Of a stretch of DNA of 64,000 bases, positions 32,817 to 43,993 are shown piece by piece. The stretch is from Coix lacryma-jobi var. lacryma-jobi (lineage: Eukaryota; Streptophyta; Magnoliopsida; Poales; Poaceae): contig CM019831.1 of NCBI GenBank assembly GCA_009763385.1, forward strand, positions 87,641,845 to 87,705,844. The letters are read 5' to 3'. The notes beneath the pieces are model-generated. The model had not been told where the DNA came from and did not search any database. It saw only the letters and a program-made list of their open reading frames with translations. A program made the position numbers and the translations under genes. Each line of letters opens with the position of its first letter. Within the stretch, counting starts at the first letter, position 1.

Positions 32817-35800
32817 TCCTCCCTTTCTTGCATTTGAGTCGTCCTCGACTCAAGCTCATATTCCTCACCCAAATAAGGCTTCAAATATGCAATGTTAAAT
32901 GTGGGACTAACCCCAAAATGTGCAGGAAGATCAAGCTTATATGCATTCTCGTTAATTCGTTGCAGCACTTTAAAAGGACCATCAGCTCTAGGCATCAATT
33001 TGGATTTTCTCAGTTCTGGAAATCTATCTTTTCGCAAATGCAACCAAACCAAATCCCCAGGTTCCAGAATCAATTGCTTTCTACCTTTATCTCCAACACA
33101 TTTGTACTTAGCATTCATGCGCTCTATGTTTTCTTTAGTGGCTTCATGCAATTTTAACATCAATTCAGCACGTTGCTTAGCATCAAAATTCATTTTTTCA
33201 GAACTTGGCAAAGGCATTAAATCAATAGGAGCACGTGGCAAGAAGCCATAGACAATCTCGAAAGGACACATTTTTGTAGTAGAATGCAATGAACGATTAT
33301 AAGCGAACTCAATATGAGGCAAACATTCTTCCCACATCTTAATATTCTTCTTTAAAACAGCCCTTAACATAGTGGATAAAGTTCTATTCACTACTTCAGT
33401 TTGACCATCAGTTTGGGGATGACAAGTGGTGGAAAATAAAAGCTTAGTCCCCAATTTAAACCACAAAGTCTTCCAAAAATGACTAAGAAATTTAGCATCA
33501 CGATCAGAAACAATTGTGTTGGGCACACCATGTAAGCGAACAATTTCTCGAAAGAACAAATCAGCAATATTTGTAGCATCATCAGTTTTATGACATGGTA
33601 TGAAATGTGCCATCTTAGAAAATCTATCAACAACCACAAACACACTATCACGTCCCCTCCTAGTCCTTGGTAATCCCAACACAAAATCCATAGATATATC
33701 CTCCCAAGGAGCATTAGGAACAGGAAGAGGTAGATACAAACCGTGGGGATTTAACCGTGACTTTGCCTTTTGACATGTTGTGCAACGAGCAACAAACCTC
33801 TCCACATCTCTCTTCATCCTTGGCCAAAAGAAATGACCAGCAAGTATGTCCTCGGTCTTCTTTGCTCCAAAATGTCCCATCAAGCCACCTCCATGTGCTT
33901 CCTGCAACAACAACAAATGAACAGAGCTAGCTGGAATGCATAGCTTGTTAGCTCTAAACACAAACCCATCACTAACGATGAATTTGTTCCATCCTTTTCC
34001 ATCTTTACAATGCAGCAACACGTCTCTAAAATCAGCATCGTGAACATATTGGTCCTTAATTGTTTCTAACCCAAAGATCTTATAATCAAGTTGATTCAGC
34101 AAAGTATATCTCCGTGACAAAGCATCAGCAATAATATTCTCCTTCCCTTTCTTGTGTTTAATAATATAAGGAAAAGATTCAATAAATTCAACCCATTTTG
34201 CATGCCTACGATTCAGTTTTCCTTGACTACGAATATGTTTTAAAGATTCATGATCAGAATGGATAACAAACTCTTTGGGCCACAAATAATGCTGCCATGT
34301 CTCTAATGTTCGAACAAGAGCATAGAGTTCTTTATCATAAGTAGAATAATTGAGAACAGGCCCACTTAATTTCTCACTAAAATATGCAATAGGTTTTCCC
34401 TCTTGTAACAAAACACCTCCCAGACCAATTCCACTAGCATCACATTCAAGCTCAAAAGTCTTATTAAAATCAGGAAGTTGTAGGAGAGGCGCATGAGTTA
34501 ACTTATCTTTCAACATGTCGAATGAATTCTCTTGTGTTTTGCCCCACTCAAAAGGCACCCCCTTTTTGGTAAGCTCATTCAATGGTGCAGCAATGGTGCT
34601 GAAATCCTTCACAAAACGGCGATAGAATCCAGCAAGTCCTAGGAAACTCCGCACCTGGGTGATAGTCTTTGGGACAGGCCATCCCTGTATAGCTTCCACC
34701 TTGGCTTGATCAACCTCAATTCCCTGTGGAGTTACAACATAACCAAGAAAACACACTCGATCGGTGCAAAAGGTGCACTTCTCAAGGTTACCAAATAAAC
34801 GTGCCTCGCGTAGTGCATTAAAAACAGCACGTAAATGATCAAGATGTTCATCCAATGATTTGCTGTAAATTAATATATCATCAAAATATACGACAACAAA
34901 TTTCCCAATGAAAGCACGCAAAACCTCGTTCATTAATCTCATGAAAGTACTAGGTGCATTAGTTAACCCAAAAGGCATGACTAACCACTCATATAAACCG
35001 AACTTAGTTTTGAAAGCAGTTTTCCATTCATCTCCCAATTTCATACGAATCTGGTGGTACCCACTACGTAAATCAACTTTTGAAAACACAATAGCACCAC
35101 TCAGTTCATCTAGCATATCATCTAATTGTGGAATAGGGTGTCGATATCGAATGGTGATATTATTAATAGCTCTACAATCAACACACATACGCCATGTTCC
35201 ATCTTTCTTAGGCACTAAAATTACTGGAACAGCACAAGGGCTAAGGGATTCTCGCACATAACCTTTGTCCAGTAGTTCTTGCACTTGTCGCTGAATTTCC
35301 TTTGTTTCTTCCGGGTTTGTCCTGTATGGCGCACGGTTTGGCAAAGATGCACCAGGAATAAGATCAATTTGGTGCTCAATCCCGCGTAATGGTGGCAGCC
35401 CCGCTGGTACCGCACTTGGAAACACATCGGAATACTCGTGCAAAACGTTAGCAACAGCAGGGGGCAAAGAACATTGCATATCCTCAATTGAAATCAAAGC
35501 ATCCTTGCATATCAAAGCATAAGCAACAGAAGTGGATGCATTGAACTCATTAATATCTGATTTGGTAGCTATCATACAACGTCCTTTCAGTTTTATCTCA
35601 TCTTTGTTACCAATTACAGATTTATCATTTTTATTGCTCTCGCTCTTTGCTTTAGTAGCCCTTGCAACATCAATTTGCATAATAGTTTCAGGGGACATAG
35701 GATGCAGCACAATTTTTTGATCATGATATAGAAAAGAATACTGATTTGATCTACCATGATGCATAGAATCTCTATCAAATTGCCAAGGTCTACCTAGCAG

Positions 35801-37480
35801 AATGTTACAAGCTTGCATAGGCACAACATCACATTCAACAATATCTTTGTAGGATCCGATGGAAAAATTGATTCTCACAAGTCTAGTTACCTTTGCCTTA
35901 CCACTGTTGTTCAGCCATTGGATGTAGTAGGGATGCGGGTGTGGTTTGGTGTTGAGGGCAAGTTTCTGCACCATATCGCTGCTTGCCAAGTTGTTGCAGC
36001 TACCTCCATCAATGATCATGCGGCAAGAACGCTCTTTGATGACACACTTTGTTTGGAATAAAATATGTCGCTGATTTTGCTCCGCCTTCTCCATTTGTGC
36101 ACTAAGCACTCGCTGCACGATCAAGCTTTCATAGTGGTCCGCTTCACCTGCATTAATATGTTCTTCTATTTGTTCTTCATTACCTGCATGGTCAGTCGCA
36201 AGCAGTGCAAGCGTGTCTTCATCAAAATCACTAGCAGATGAGCACTCACCATCATCTTTGACAATCATAACTCGCTTGTTTGGACAGTCACGCATCATGT
36301 GTCCATATCCCTTGCACTGGTGACATTGTATGTTGCTTGTTCTACCCGTCGATGCCATGGATGAAGTACTCGCAGCAGGCTTTTGCATCGTCTTTGCAAC
36401 TGAATTTGTGGGAGCAGCTCGAGACTTGTCACTAGATGATGGAGTAGACATACGTGTAGATGGAGTTGTAGTCATGCGTTGCTGCCATGAATTAGCCTTC
36501 CCTGCAGAAATATTAGTCCTTGCGCTAGCATGTCGTCCCTGCACTTCCCTTTCAGCTTTACAAGCAAGATGAAACAAACGGGTTACACTATTGTATTCTT
36601 TGTAAGCGAGGATGTCCTGAATTTCCCGATTTAACCCACCCAAAAATCTAGCCATAGCCGGTTCCTCATCCTCCTCTAGGTTACAACGCAACATACCCGT
36701 TTGTAATTCCTGATAATATTCTTCTACACTTTTAGCACCTTGTCTCAATTGCTGCAACTTATTTATCATATCACGGGCATAGTAAGATGGAACAAATCTA
36801 GCTCTCATGGCTCGTTTCAGCGCATCCCAAGTTCTAGGTAAGTTATTAGGATTTTTCTTTCCATATTCTATCCACCAAACAGAAGCAAAATCTGTAAACT
36901 CACTAGTAGCAGCCCTAACACGTGTAGTCTCAGGAAATTCATGACATGCAAACTTTTGATCAACAGCAATCTCCCAAGTAATGTAGGCATCAGGGTCATA
37001 TTTACCATCAAAAGGAGGTATCTTAAATTTAATCTTACTGAAAGCATCATCATTATTGTGTACCTCGCGTCGGCGGTTGCCACCCATACCTCTACGGTTG
37101 TGAGGTAGGCGTCGTCGATCACGAGCGTCTTGATCCTCATGCTCAGTATCAGCAGTGTAGTCATCTTCATGACTACCGTGCTCTCGATCTCCCTCCTTTT
37201 CTTCTTTATGCTTCTCTTTATCTTCGGTGTGGAAGTCATCAAATCGCCTTAGGAGAGCAGCAAGGCTTTTGTCCACACTAGCAACGGATTCCTCCAAACT
37301 TGTAAGCTTGTTGTTTGTGGCAATCTGCGTAGCCTCCAACTGCCCCAGCTTTTCATTTGTCACCTGCAAGTCATTATCAAGTCCCTCTGTGTGCAGCTTC
37401 ACCTTCCTTTCAAAATGTTGTATGATGCCCTTAGTGCGAGGTGTATGTAGTGTTTCGTTATCATCATCTCCCCCTGCCAT
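32633..37480 (-). CDS. Copy 2 Gag-Pol polyprotein, intact
   Basis: A single 1615-codon frame. Order: N-terminal coiled-coil-like region (about 20-90), capsid domain (about 150-320), zinc knuckle CHQCKGYGHMMRDC (about 385-398), protease IIDGGSCNNL (about 488), RT with VVVYFDDILIYS (about 859-870), RNase H with ELECDASGIG (about 1010), integrase zinc region ending CTTCQKAK (about 1195-1240), core residues in SMDFVLG, VSDRDAKF and GQTEVVN (about 1263, 1323, 1357). The tail LTRARARQLNHQV follows with no chromodomain. The final 61 codons plus stop lie inside LTR B. It could power copy 1 and other elements in trans. Confidence 0.95.
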   Translation of the reverse strand: MAGGDDDNETLHTPRTKGIIQHFERKVKLHTEGLDNDLQVTNEKLGQLEATQIATNNKLTSLEESVASVDKSLAALLRRFDDFHTEDKEKHKEEKEGDREHGSHEDDYTADTEHEDQDARDRRRLPHNRRGMGGNRRREVHNNDDAFSKIKFKIPPFDGKYDPDAYITWEIAVDQKFACHEFPETTRVRAATSEFTDFASVWWIEYGKKNPNNLPRTWDALKRAMRARFVPSYYARDMINKLQQLRQGAKSVEEYYQELQTGMLRCNLEEDEEPAMARFLGGLNREIQDILAYKEYNSVTRLFHLACKAEREVQGRHASARTNISAGKANSWQQRMTTTPSTRMSTPSSSDKSRAAPTNSVAKTMQKPAASTSSMASTGRTSNIQCHQCKGYGHMMRDCPNKRVMIVKDDGECSSASDFDEDTLALLATDHAGNEEQIEEHINAGEADHYESLIVQRVLSAQMEKAEQNQRHILFQTKCVIKERSCRMIIDGGSCNNLASSDMVQKLALNTKPHPHPYYIQWLNNSGKAKVTRLVRINFSIGSYKDIVECDVVPMQACNILLGRPWQFDRDSMHHGRSNQYSFLYHDQKIVLHPMSPETIMQIDVARATKAKSESNKNDKSVIGNKDEIKLKGRCMIATKSDINEFNASTSVAYALICKDALISIEDMQCSLPPAVANVLHEYSDVFPSAVPAGLPPLRGIEHQIDLIPGASLPNRAPYRTNPEETKEIQRQVQELLDKGYVRESLSPCAVPVILVPKKDGTWRMCVDCRAINNITIRYRHPIPQLDDMLDELSGAIVFSKVDLRSGYHQIRMKLGDEWKTAFKTKFGLYEWLVMPFGLTNAPSTFMRLMNEVLRAFIGKFVVVYFDDILIYSKSLDEHLDHLRAVFNALREARLFGNLEKCTFCTDRVCFLGYVVTPQGIEVDQAKVEAIQGWPVPKTITQVRSFLGLAGFYRRFVKDFSTIAAPLNELTKKGVPFEWGKTQENSFDMLKDKLTHAPLLQLPDFNKTFELECDASGIGLGGVLLQEGKPIAYFSEKLSGPVLNYSTYDKELYALVRTLETWQHYLWPKEFVIHSDHESLKHIRSQGKLNRRHAKWVEFIESFPYIIKHKKGKENIIADALSRRYTLLNQLDYKIFGLETIKDQYVHDADFRDVLLHCKDGKGWNKFIVSDGFVFRANKLCIPASSVHLLLLQEAHGGGLMGHFGAKKTEDILAGHFFWPRMKRDVERFVARCTTCQKAKSRLNPHGLYLPLPVPNAPWEDISMDFVLGLPRTRRGRDSVFVVVDRFSKMAHFIPCHKTDDATNIADLFFREIVRLHGVPNTIVSDRDAKFLSHFWKTLWFKLGTKLLFSTTCHPQTDGQTEVVNRTLSTMLRAVLKKNIKMWEECLPHIEFAYNRSLHSTTKMCPFEIVYGFLPRAPIDLMPLPSSEKMNFDAKQRAELMLKLHEATKENIERMNAKYKCVGDKGRKQLILEPGDLVWLHLRKDRFPELRKSKLMPRADGPFKVLQRINENAYKLDLPAHFGVSPTFNIAYLKPYLGEEYELESRTTQMQEREDDEDINTSDTSSPTQPIAGPLTRARARQLNHQVSSMISSCPSCLDNGNACTLVLIRNRAED

Positions 37481-38598
37481 GGTTCAAAAACAAAGACAAC
37501 AAGAAAGGCAAGTGAAGAAATAAAAGCCCTACAACTACTAGGATGTAGCTACAGCAAGTCTCTCACACTCAACTTGTTACACAAGTTCTTACCAATTCTT
37601 ACCTTGCTTGACAGGAGGGGTCGTCTACCAACAAGTCTTCAGCAATGGATGAAGTGTATCGGTGCTGCGGCACAAGACCTGTCAAGCTGTAGAGTATGTG
37701 GAGCTATAGGTGGGCTGAAACAATGATCGAACTAGCACCACGTCAGTTATAAAGGCGAGCTGAATAAACGTTCGACGACGGTACTGTGCTGGTCCTAGGC
37801 TAGACCGTGCTAGAGACGCGAGCTTGGACACAAAGGAAAACCACAGCACACCCCTGAAAACAAGGTGGAACAAACCTAAAATCAATATGAAAAACAGCCC
37901 CTTTTCTTTTGAATCTTTTCTCTTTTCTTTTTTTTTGGGCAACCTCAAAATCTGATTATATGAACAAAAGAATACAAAGGAGCAATTCGCTACACACACT
38001 TTTTCCGAAAGTACAGGGGTATTCCGGTAAGAAGAAGATACTCTCTCTCTCTCTCTCTAGAGTAAGGCCGAACAAGTATGGAGTTATCTTTCTTTTGGAT
38101 CACAGAAGGACTCACGTAGATGGAGTTCAGGATATATTAACAAGCGGACTCCAAGTTCTACTCGGTTTCCACTCAGACCCAACCACAAATGGATTCCACC
38201 TATTGCCGAGTTCTACTCGGTTTCCTTTTTTTTATCACGTTGGTGGAACTCAGATTGGAACTCAACTCGATCCGGACCAAGACCACAGTTCAATTCGGAC
38301 TTCACAACAGATTCGACAGAGAGAAGATATGGTAATACTCGGCTGTGTAAAGATGGTGACAAGAACTCGAAACTCTAAAGGACTAGACACTAAGACCAGC
38401 AACTCGACACAAACCGAAGCAACGCAAATTCAACAAGCCCTAACTAAACGGTACTTAGCCAAGGCACAAAGGTTTAATAGGATTATGGAAAAACTAATCT
38501 ACTATATTTTTTTTGGCTTTTCTGGACTATAAGAAATTAATTAAAAACAACAATGGATTAGAAGTCTCTCACCGAAGAACCTTGCTCTGATTACCAAC
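37481..38598 (-). other. 5' leader of copy 2 with PBS
   Basis: Near-identical to 30781-31899. PBS on the minus strand at 38584-38597, next to LTR C. It carries the same (CT)n run and CTCGGTTTCC repeats. Confidence 0.8.
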
Positions 38599-39515
38599 TG
38601 ACGCGAACCCGTTAGGGTTTTTGCCCGATCTTTCGATGAGAAACGGGGATAACTCGATTGGTGGATGGAGATGACGTTCACGGCCCGACTACAGCCCTCA
38701 AGACCGCACCTTAGCAACCGATACACCATGTCCAATAGCCGTCACGATCTTGTGGAGCGCGACAACCAGCCCCTAGGGCTCCCGTTCTGCAAGCAATCGA
38801 AGAACTAGCAAGAACGAGGAAACAAGCACTGAATTTGCAAGATGAAATTGAAGGCTTCAAACTGAATCTTAATCAACAATGGGGTTCCGAAGACAAGGAG
38901 ACGGGCGGCAGATCCTGCACGCGCACCGACAAGCAAGTAGCTAAGGCTAAACTTGATCTAAACAAAACCCAACCCGACCATGGCGGCTATAGAGGGATAT
39001 AAGTAGATGGATTGACGACCAAAAGAGTGTTGGGGTCGTCCTCCAACCCTAGGACGCGTCCCTAATGGACCCAACTTGATACATGGGCCATAAGCCCAAA
39101 ATGAGGTGACGCAGCACCCTGGACAGCAAGACCTGTCGACGGTAATTGGATCATTGCCGCTGCTGCCGAACAGATATTGACGTGGGACTTGATTCATATG
39201 AAAGTAAACTTGGTAAGCTATCCAACAAGTCCTGAAGCGCCTGAATCCGAATCCGTATGCAACCGTGGTGGCGGTCACAAGTTGGTGCTTTGCTGCAGTC
39301 CGAATCCAGCTAGCGCGAGTCCTTCTCCCTTTCGGTCTTCTCCTCGGTTCCTAATCAAAACAAGAGTGCACGCGTTTCCATTGTCTAAACAAGATGGACA
39401 AGAGCTTATCATGGAACTCACTTGATGATTAAGTTGACGAGCACGAGCACGAGTAAGAGGACCAGCTATAGGTTGTGTCGGAGAGGATGTATCGCTGGTG
39501 TTGATGTCCTCATCA
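38599..39515 (-). repeat. LTR C (5' LTR of copy 2)
   Basis: 917 bp, the most diverged of the three LTRs by about seven substitutions. It ends at CATCA followed by the ATACT TSD. Confidence 0.95.
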
Positions 39516-39520
39516 ATACT
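39516..39520. other. Target-site duplication ATACT, right copy
   Basis: Matches 25196-25200. Translation of the host gag continues in register right after it. Confidence 0.95.
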
Positions 39521-40984
39521 GCGTCTTTCTCTGTTAACATGATCAATGTAGCCGATCCCAGGGGTAAGGGTAAGATGAAAGTTTTAACCTCCGATAGAGC
39601 GAAGGAAGCTGGCACTATTGATCCCGATCGGCAGGTTACAAGAGGAAGACTTCAGCGGAGAGTTCGGTTCCAAGATAGCCGAATTGAGACGGGTAACAGC
39701 TCCAGACCCAGGGTCACGACGCGCATTCTGTTGAATAAGTGGCGTTGGGAATAGGAACGGTACCAGAAGCAGAGGCTTTATGAAGAACGGAAGTTCCTGG
39801 AGGGGCAGAAGAGGTACGAGGAAGAGATGTACCGAAAAGAACGAGAAGATATGAAGGAACAAGAACAGTATCATTGGGAATGCTCGTTCTTCCAGTATTG
39901 TTGGAACGAAGGCTTGAAGTTGCCTGTTAAGAACAACTGCCCTGAATGCAGTAGTCAGTACTCTGAGTACAGGCAATCTCGAGTCAACCGCCGTTCTGTC
40001 CATGAAAAGCTTGGGGCACGAATCCCTGAGGACGATCGGCGCTTAAAAATAAATAATTCTGAGAATCGGCAGGGAAGATTTGCCGATCAAGGTTGGGCTC
40101 ATACTGAAGAAGAAGAATACCGTGAATATGTCTGGCAAAAAGGGCAATGGTGCCCGCTAGGTTTAAGGAAAAGCCAGAAAAGGAGAGTGCAGCGCTTGAG
40201 GAACAGAGAGTTGGAGCAAGCGGGCACTGAGATGAAACGGGTTTGGCGTCCTAAAGAGAAGCCAGATGGAGGTAATCGTTCGGCTGATACATGCATGGCG
40301 TTCTTTCTCCCGTCAGAGTTTGTAGCTCCGGAGAATCAAGATGTCCAGGACGAGACATATTCAGACTTCGATGAAAGTGAATTTCAGGACTTATTAGCTC
40401 ATCTCATCTTGGCTGAAAAGGCAGTATTTGATAAACCAATCAGACACCGACACTTGAGGCCATTATATATGAGGGGGTATGTCAATGGCAAGCCATTAAC
40501 CAAGATGTTCATTGATGGAGGAGCTGCCATAAATATCATGTCGTATACCACTTTCAGGAAGCTTGGCATGACAAGTGAAGATCTACTGAAGACCGACATG
40601 GTATTGAGGGATTTTGTGGGAAATTCTTCTGACACCTGAGGAGCAGTCCATGTCGAATTAATGATTGGGTCTAAAACCTTGATCACTACCTTCTTCATCA
40701 TTGAGGGCAAGGGGTCATATAGTTTGTTGTTGGGAAGAGATTGCATACATGCAAACTGTTGTGTACCATCAACTATGCATCAGTTCCTCGTACAGTGGAT
40801 TGGAGATGACATTGAGATCGTTCATGCTGATGATTCGGTTAGTGTTGCTAATACAGAACCAATCTATTGGGAGTATGAAGGTGTCGAGTGTTTCTCTGGA
40901 AGAGCCTGGGAAGCAGGACCTGTGAATGTCTTTGACGAGGACCAACAGCCGATTCAGACAATCAGCTCTCAGAGTAATTTTTAA
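39521..40984 (+). pseudogene. Tat-like gag-protease, second part
   Basis: Continues the frame broken at 25200. A highly charged Glu/Arg segment comes first, then a retropepsin domain with the active-site strand MFIDGGAAINIMSY (near 40505) and, downstream, the flap/C-terminal strand SLLLGRDCIHANCC (near 40730). Two stops interrupt the single frame: TAG 39752-39754 and TGA 40637-40639. It ends at 40984 with no reverse transcriptase after it. Stops here and in the first part look like C-to-T changes. Confidence 0.88.
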
Positions 40985-41859
40985 ATCTAACTAATGGTAA
41001 TGGAGAAAGCTAGAGCCAAAGTCTCATATCGGCTGACAAGGAGTAAAGTGTTGATAGTGAAGCCAAAGTTGGATCAATGTGTGCAAGTTGGGATCTCGTA
41101 TGATTCAAAATCTGCAAGCCTTTAAGGGAACTTCAATTATTTCTTCATTACCAGAGCTCGTGGAAGTTCAGAGAAGATTCATACAAGGTGACGTGCAACA
41201 GAAGCTTTTGATGAAATTGAAGAAGTATGGAGGCACTTCCACAACTTGGGGATTATTTTGAGTTGTACGTGACGGTCGGTAGCCTTATAGTAGGATCGGC
41301 CCTTATTTTTTGAGTTTAGAGGAAAGATAATTAGCAATTTGTTTTAGCCGAAAATGTCAAACCTGAGAGAGGGGTATTCGGCTGTAACAAGGCTTTTTGG
41401 TTTGTGCACTTGTCAGTTGAAGCTTTGGCACTACTTGTTGAAGCCGAACGCATGGGAGTCGTGTAACTCGAAAGATATTTTGTATACAGCCGATGTGAAA
41501 AAACATCGCCTTTAGCAGAAAAAATGTTTCAAGGAATTAAGTTATAGCCGATATTTTTACATATCGCCTTTAGTACAAGGATATTTATGACCTTGGTAAC
41601 CCTGGCATTTTCAAATTGGTGGGTTTATTGGGGTAAGAGAAAGGTGAGAAACAATAAGTGAAGATGCCGAGTGACATGACATGTCGGAGGTGAGATTCAG
41701 TCGGCTAAGACGACGTCATACATTCGGCAAACGTTCTTCTGAAGAAATTCTGCAATCGGGGAAATCACTGAAGGATTGAAAGATGCAGATAGACGCTATT
41801 CAGAGAAGCACAAGTTCATCTGCTGCAAACTTCATTTATAGATCCATCCTAAGTACAAG
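40985..41859 (+). other. Non-coding stretch after protease with two compensated hairpins
   Basis: No RT or integrase similarity seen. Two hairpins share flanks AGC...CCTTTAG with matched arm changes: CGATGT/ACATCG (41491-41508) and CGATAT/ATATCG (41549-41566). Several CGGCT/GCCGA words recur. Otherwise nothing recognisable. Confidence 0.6.
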
Positions 41860-42146
41860 CTACCCTTGGAATAATTTGTTTACAATGGATTGCGGATCAA
41901 CAATCTCAGCAATAGCAGCGGCATGGTTATCATAGATTTCAAGATCTTCAAACTCATCTGGGTCACATGCGAATCCAACTGGCAGGGAGGAGTAATCTTC
42001 TTTGGTCCAAAAACTTATTGCTGCTAGCCCGAGAGAAATTCCGGCACGCACACTTTCGATGACATACCTGATCTACACGACCTTCAGTAGTATCAAGGCT
42101 AGCCTCAGTTATGTTCTCGTGAACATTCTTCTCTACGGGAAAAAAG
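41860..42146 (-). pseudogene. Antisense open frame, possible last exon
   Basis: On the minus strand a typical 3' splice site (T-rich, ending TTTTGTCAG) ends at 42147. The following frame continues into a second frame near 42070 with apparent loss or gain of one base; that second frame ends in a stop at 41860. The last ~60 residues include FWTKEDYSSLPVGF and an acidic EFEDLEIYD stretch. I recognise no domain. It may belong to the spliced antisense gene at 43082-43742; that link is inference. Confidence 0.4.
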
Positions 42147-43081
42147 CTGACAAAAGGAAAAAATGTATCAGGCATGTGTAAGTTTGATCAGAGGAGAAGG
42201 TCTTATAAGGATTTTATTGACCTATGATGGCGTTGTAGGTCTGTTTCCACTGATACGGCTATTCAGTTTTTTCTTCGGTGTCATATCTCCTGGGCAAGTC
42301 TTCTTAGAAGAGAGCCTGAGCTTAGTCAAAGATAAGATGAATGAAGGAAGCTATCACAAGGGGGCAGAGAATAGTCTTTACTCGATGTCGGTGAATCGGT
42401 GCTCTGTTGTCCCCTGTTTCAACTATGAAAGGGACGTTTATTGAGATCACTACTACTGGGCATTGATGGAATTCTTGAGCAGAAGAGGTTTTTCCTCTTT
42501 GGTTTGAGCCAAGAGCATAGGATTGGGATTTTGGTGAATCTGGCTCGAGGTTGAAGATAGTGGTTTGTCTAAGATCATATTTAGAGCTGTAATCTACGCA
42601 TTAGAAGACCAGGCGTCAGGCTGGGGTCTTTCGCGATTATTGGGCCGATATTGGGCCAAACCAAATCTATGCTGATCCAAGTGGTTTAGGGTTTTTGGAG
42701 TCTAAAAGGCTGATCAAGGTTCGGCTGACATAAGATTGCAATTGTGAGGTACTCGGTTTCGGTTAATTACTCGAAAAAAAGCTCTGAATCATCAGTTGGT
42801 ACTGAAGACAAAAGACTGAAGGGGTGCTATCCTGGTACCATCATAAACCGAAAAACCGGAAGGGTGATTGAAGAGACGCCAAATCTGAGATAATCGGTTG
42901 GGTTGAACATGGTCATCAACAACAATCGATCAGATGTGCATCACTAAGAAGAGAATCAGTAGCTAGTGCACTGGATAGAACATGCATTGATCTCGAAGGA
43001 TCAATCTCAGGTTGGTTTCAGCAGGACGAACGGAGGAGTTTTCACTTATCTACAAAAGGGGAAGCAAATTACAATAAAGAG
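42147..43081. other. No clear feature
   Basis: AT/GC-mixed sequence of the Tat-like 3' region. Plus-strand ORFs here (for example 42163-42444) have no recognisable domain. On the minus strand it may be intronic to the antisense gene. Confidence 0.5.
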
Positions 43082-43742
43082 TCAGTTCGTCCATTCTATT
43101 CTATTCCTACTCGGAAGATCAAAGTCAAAGGAATCGGCCAGATCTGTTCCAGCTTCTTTCATGTCATCGACAGAGTGTGCCACCCTGAATTCTAGTCCTC
43201 GCTCACAAACATCAAAATGACGGTAGTCGGCACCGGAGTGGATCCGAACAGTGTTGAAGGCGAATGCTGCACCGTAACCCATGTCAGCCCTGGAGATGTC
43301 AGGGAGGACCCGGTTGACCTCGTTTACCTGCCTCAAAGCCGTCGTACCTAGCACGTTGGCTGTGACAGCAAGATCGGCAATGGCAGCTTCGAGGGAGTGA
43401 AGTTTAGCCTCCAGAGCTAAGAAGAGGAAGGATCAATAAAATAGGGAAGAAGAATAGGGAAAGAACATTGGAAGGATGCTTACCAATGGCCTGTTCCCGA
43501 GCGACATCACGCTCTCGAGAGACTCGGGTGATCTCCCGATTCCTCCTTTCTAGATCAAATTGAAGATCCGTAATCTTCTGAGCAAGGGCCTCAGGAAAGT
43601 CGTCATCGACCCTCCTAGACAAGAACAGCAATGCGAGGGCAACTGCTTCATCTTCGAACAAAAAGCGATTAAAGAGAAACCTTCTCCTGGAGGTACTGGA
43701 AGCCCCAAGCTCAAGGCTATGACGGCTCGCCTGAGAAGACAT
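43082..43742 (-). CDS. Candidate spliced antisense gene within the Tat-like element
   Basis: Exon 1: 43742 to 43484 (86 codons plus 1 nt). Intron: 43483 to 43417, 67 nt, T-rich, donor ATTG/GTAAGCATCC and acceptor TTCTTCTTAG. Exon 2: 43416 to 43082 (2 nt plus 111 codons including stop). Phase is preserved, giving about 197 residues. The product starts MSSQASRHSLELG. A probable coiled coil spans the splice (LQFDLERRNREITRVSRERD before it; LEAKLHSLEAAIADL after it). No known domain. Antisense ORFs upstream of the 3' LTR are known in Tat elements such as Grande; whether this is homologous is not shown. An upstream in-frame ATG at 43820 is an alternative start. Confidence 0.6.
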
Positions 43743-43977
43743 CTTCTGGCTGATTAGGAATAGCAAGAGAGAAAGGGGGTTTTCTGGTTTGCAAACAAAG
43801 CAGGAGAAGTCGAGAAGCACGGGCCAAAATCAAGTGATAGGGGGAGTTTAAAAGGTCCCGAGTGCATAGGGAGATGAATTGGCAGGTACGGTAATTATGG
43901 CGAGTGAAGGCAGATGCTTCTGGGGGTTCCACGTCAGTGCGAAAAGGAAAAGAAATTTTGGAATAAACATTTATCCC

Positions 43978-43990
43978 AAAATTAGGGGGC
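43978..43990 (+). promoter_or_regulatory. Polypurine tract of the Tat-like element
   Basis: AAAATTAGGGGGC lies just before ATG and the TG of the 3' LTR. Confidence 0.65.
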
Positions 43991-43993
43991 ATG

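Larger units (their letters stand above)
25201..39515 (-). mobile_element. Tandem chromovirus array, LTR-internal-LTR-internal-LTR (CRM-like, tentative)
   Basis: Three 917-bp LTRs (25201-26117, 31900-32816, 38599-39515) and two internal regions of exactly 5782 bp (26118-31899, 32817-38598), period 6699 bp. Only the outer ends carry a TSD. The middle LTR is shared. The internal copies differ by about a dozen changes that I could see. The Gag-Pol is of Ty3/gypsy type and lacks a chromodomain after the integrase. Its gag segment FKIPPFDGKYDPDAY resembles grass centromeric (CRM/CRR) elements as I remember them, hence the tentative name. Confidence 0.9.

Noticed and set aside
25201..39515. Two separate insertions of the same chromovirus side by side
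   Set aside because: There would be four LTRs and two TSD pairs; only three LTRs and one outer TSD pair are present.
42163..42444. Plus-strand ORF of 93 codons in the Tat-like 3' region
   Set aside because: No similarity noticed; the minus strand of this interval shows better splice signals.
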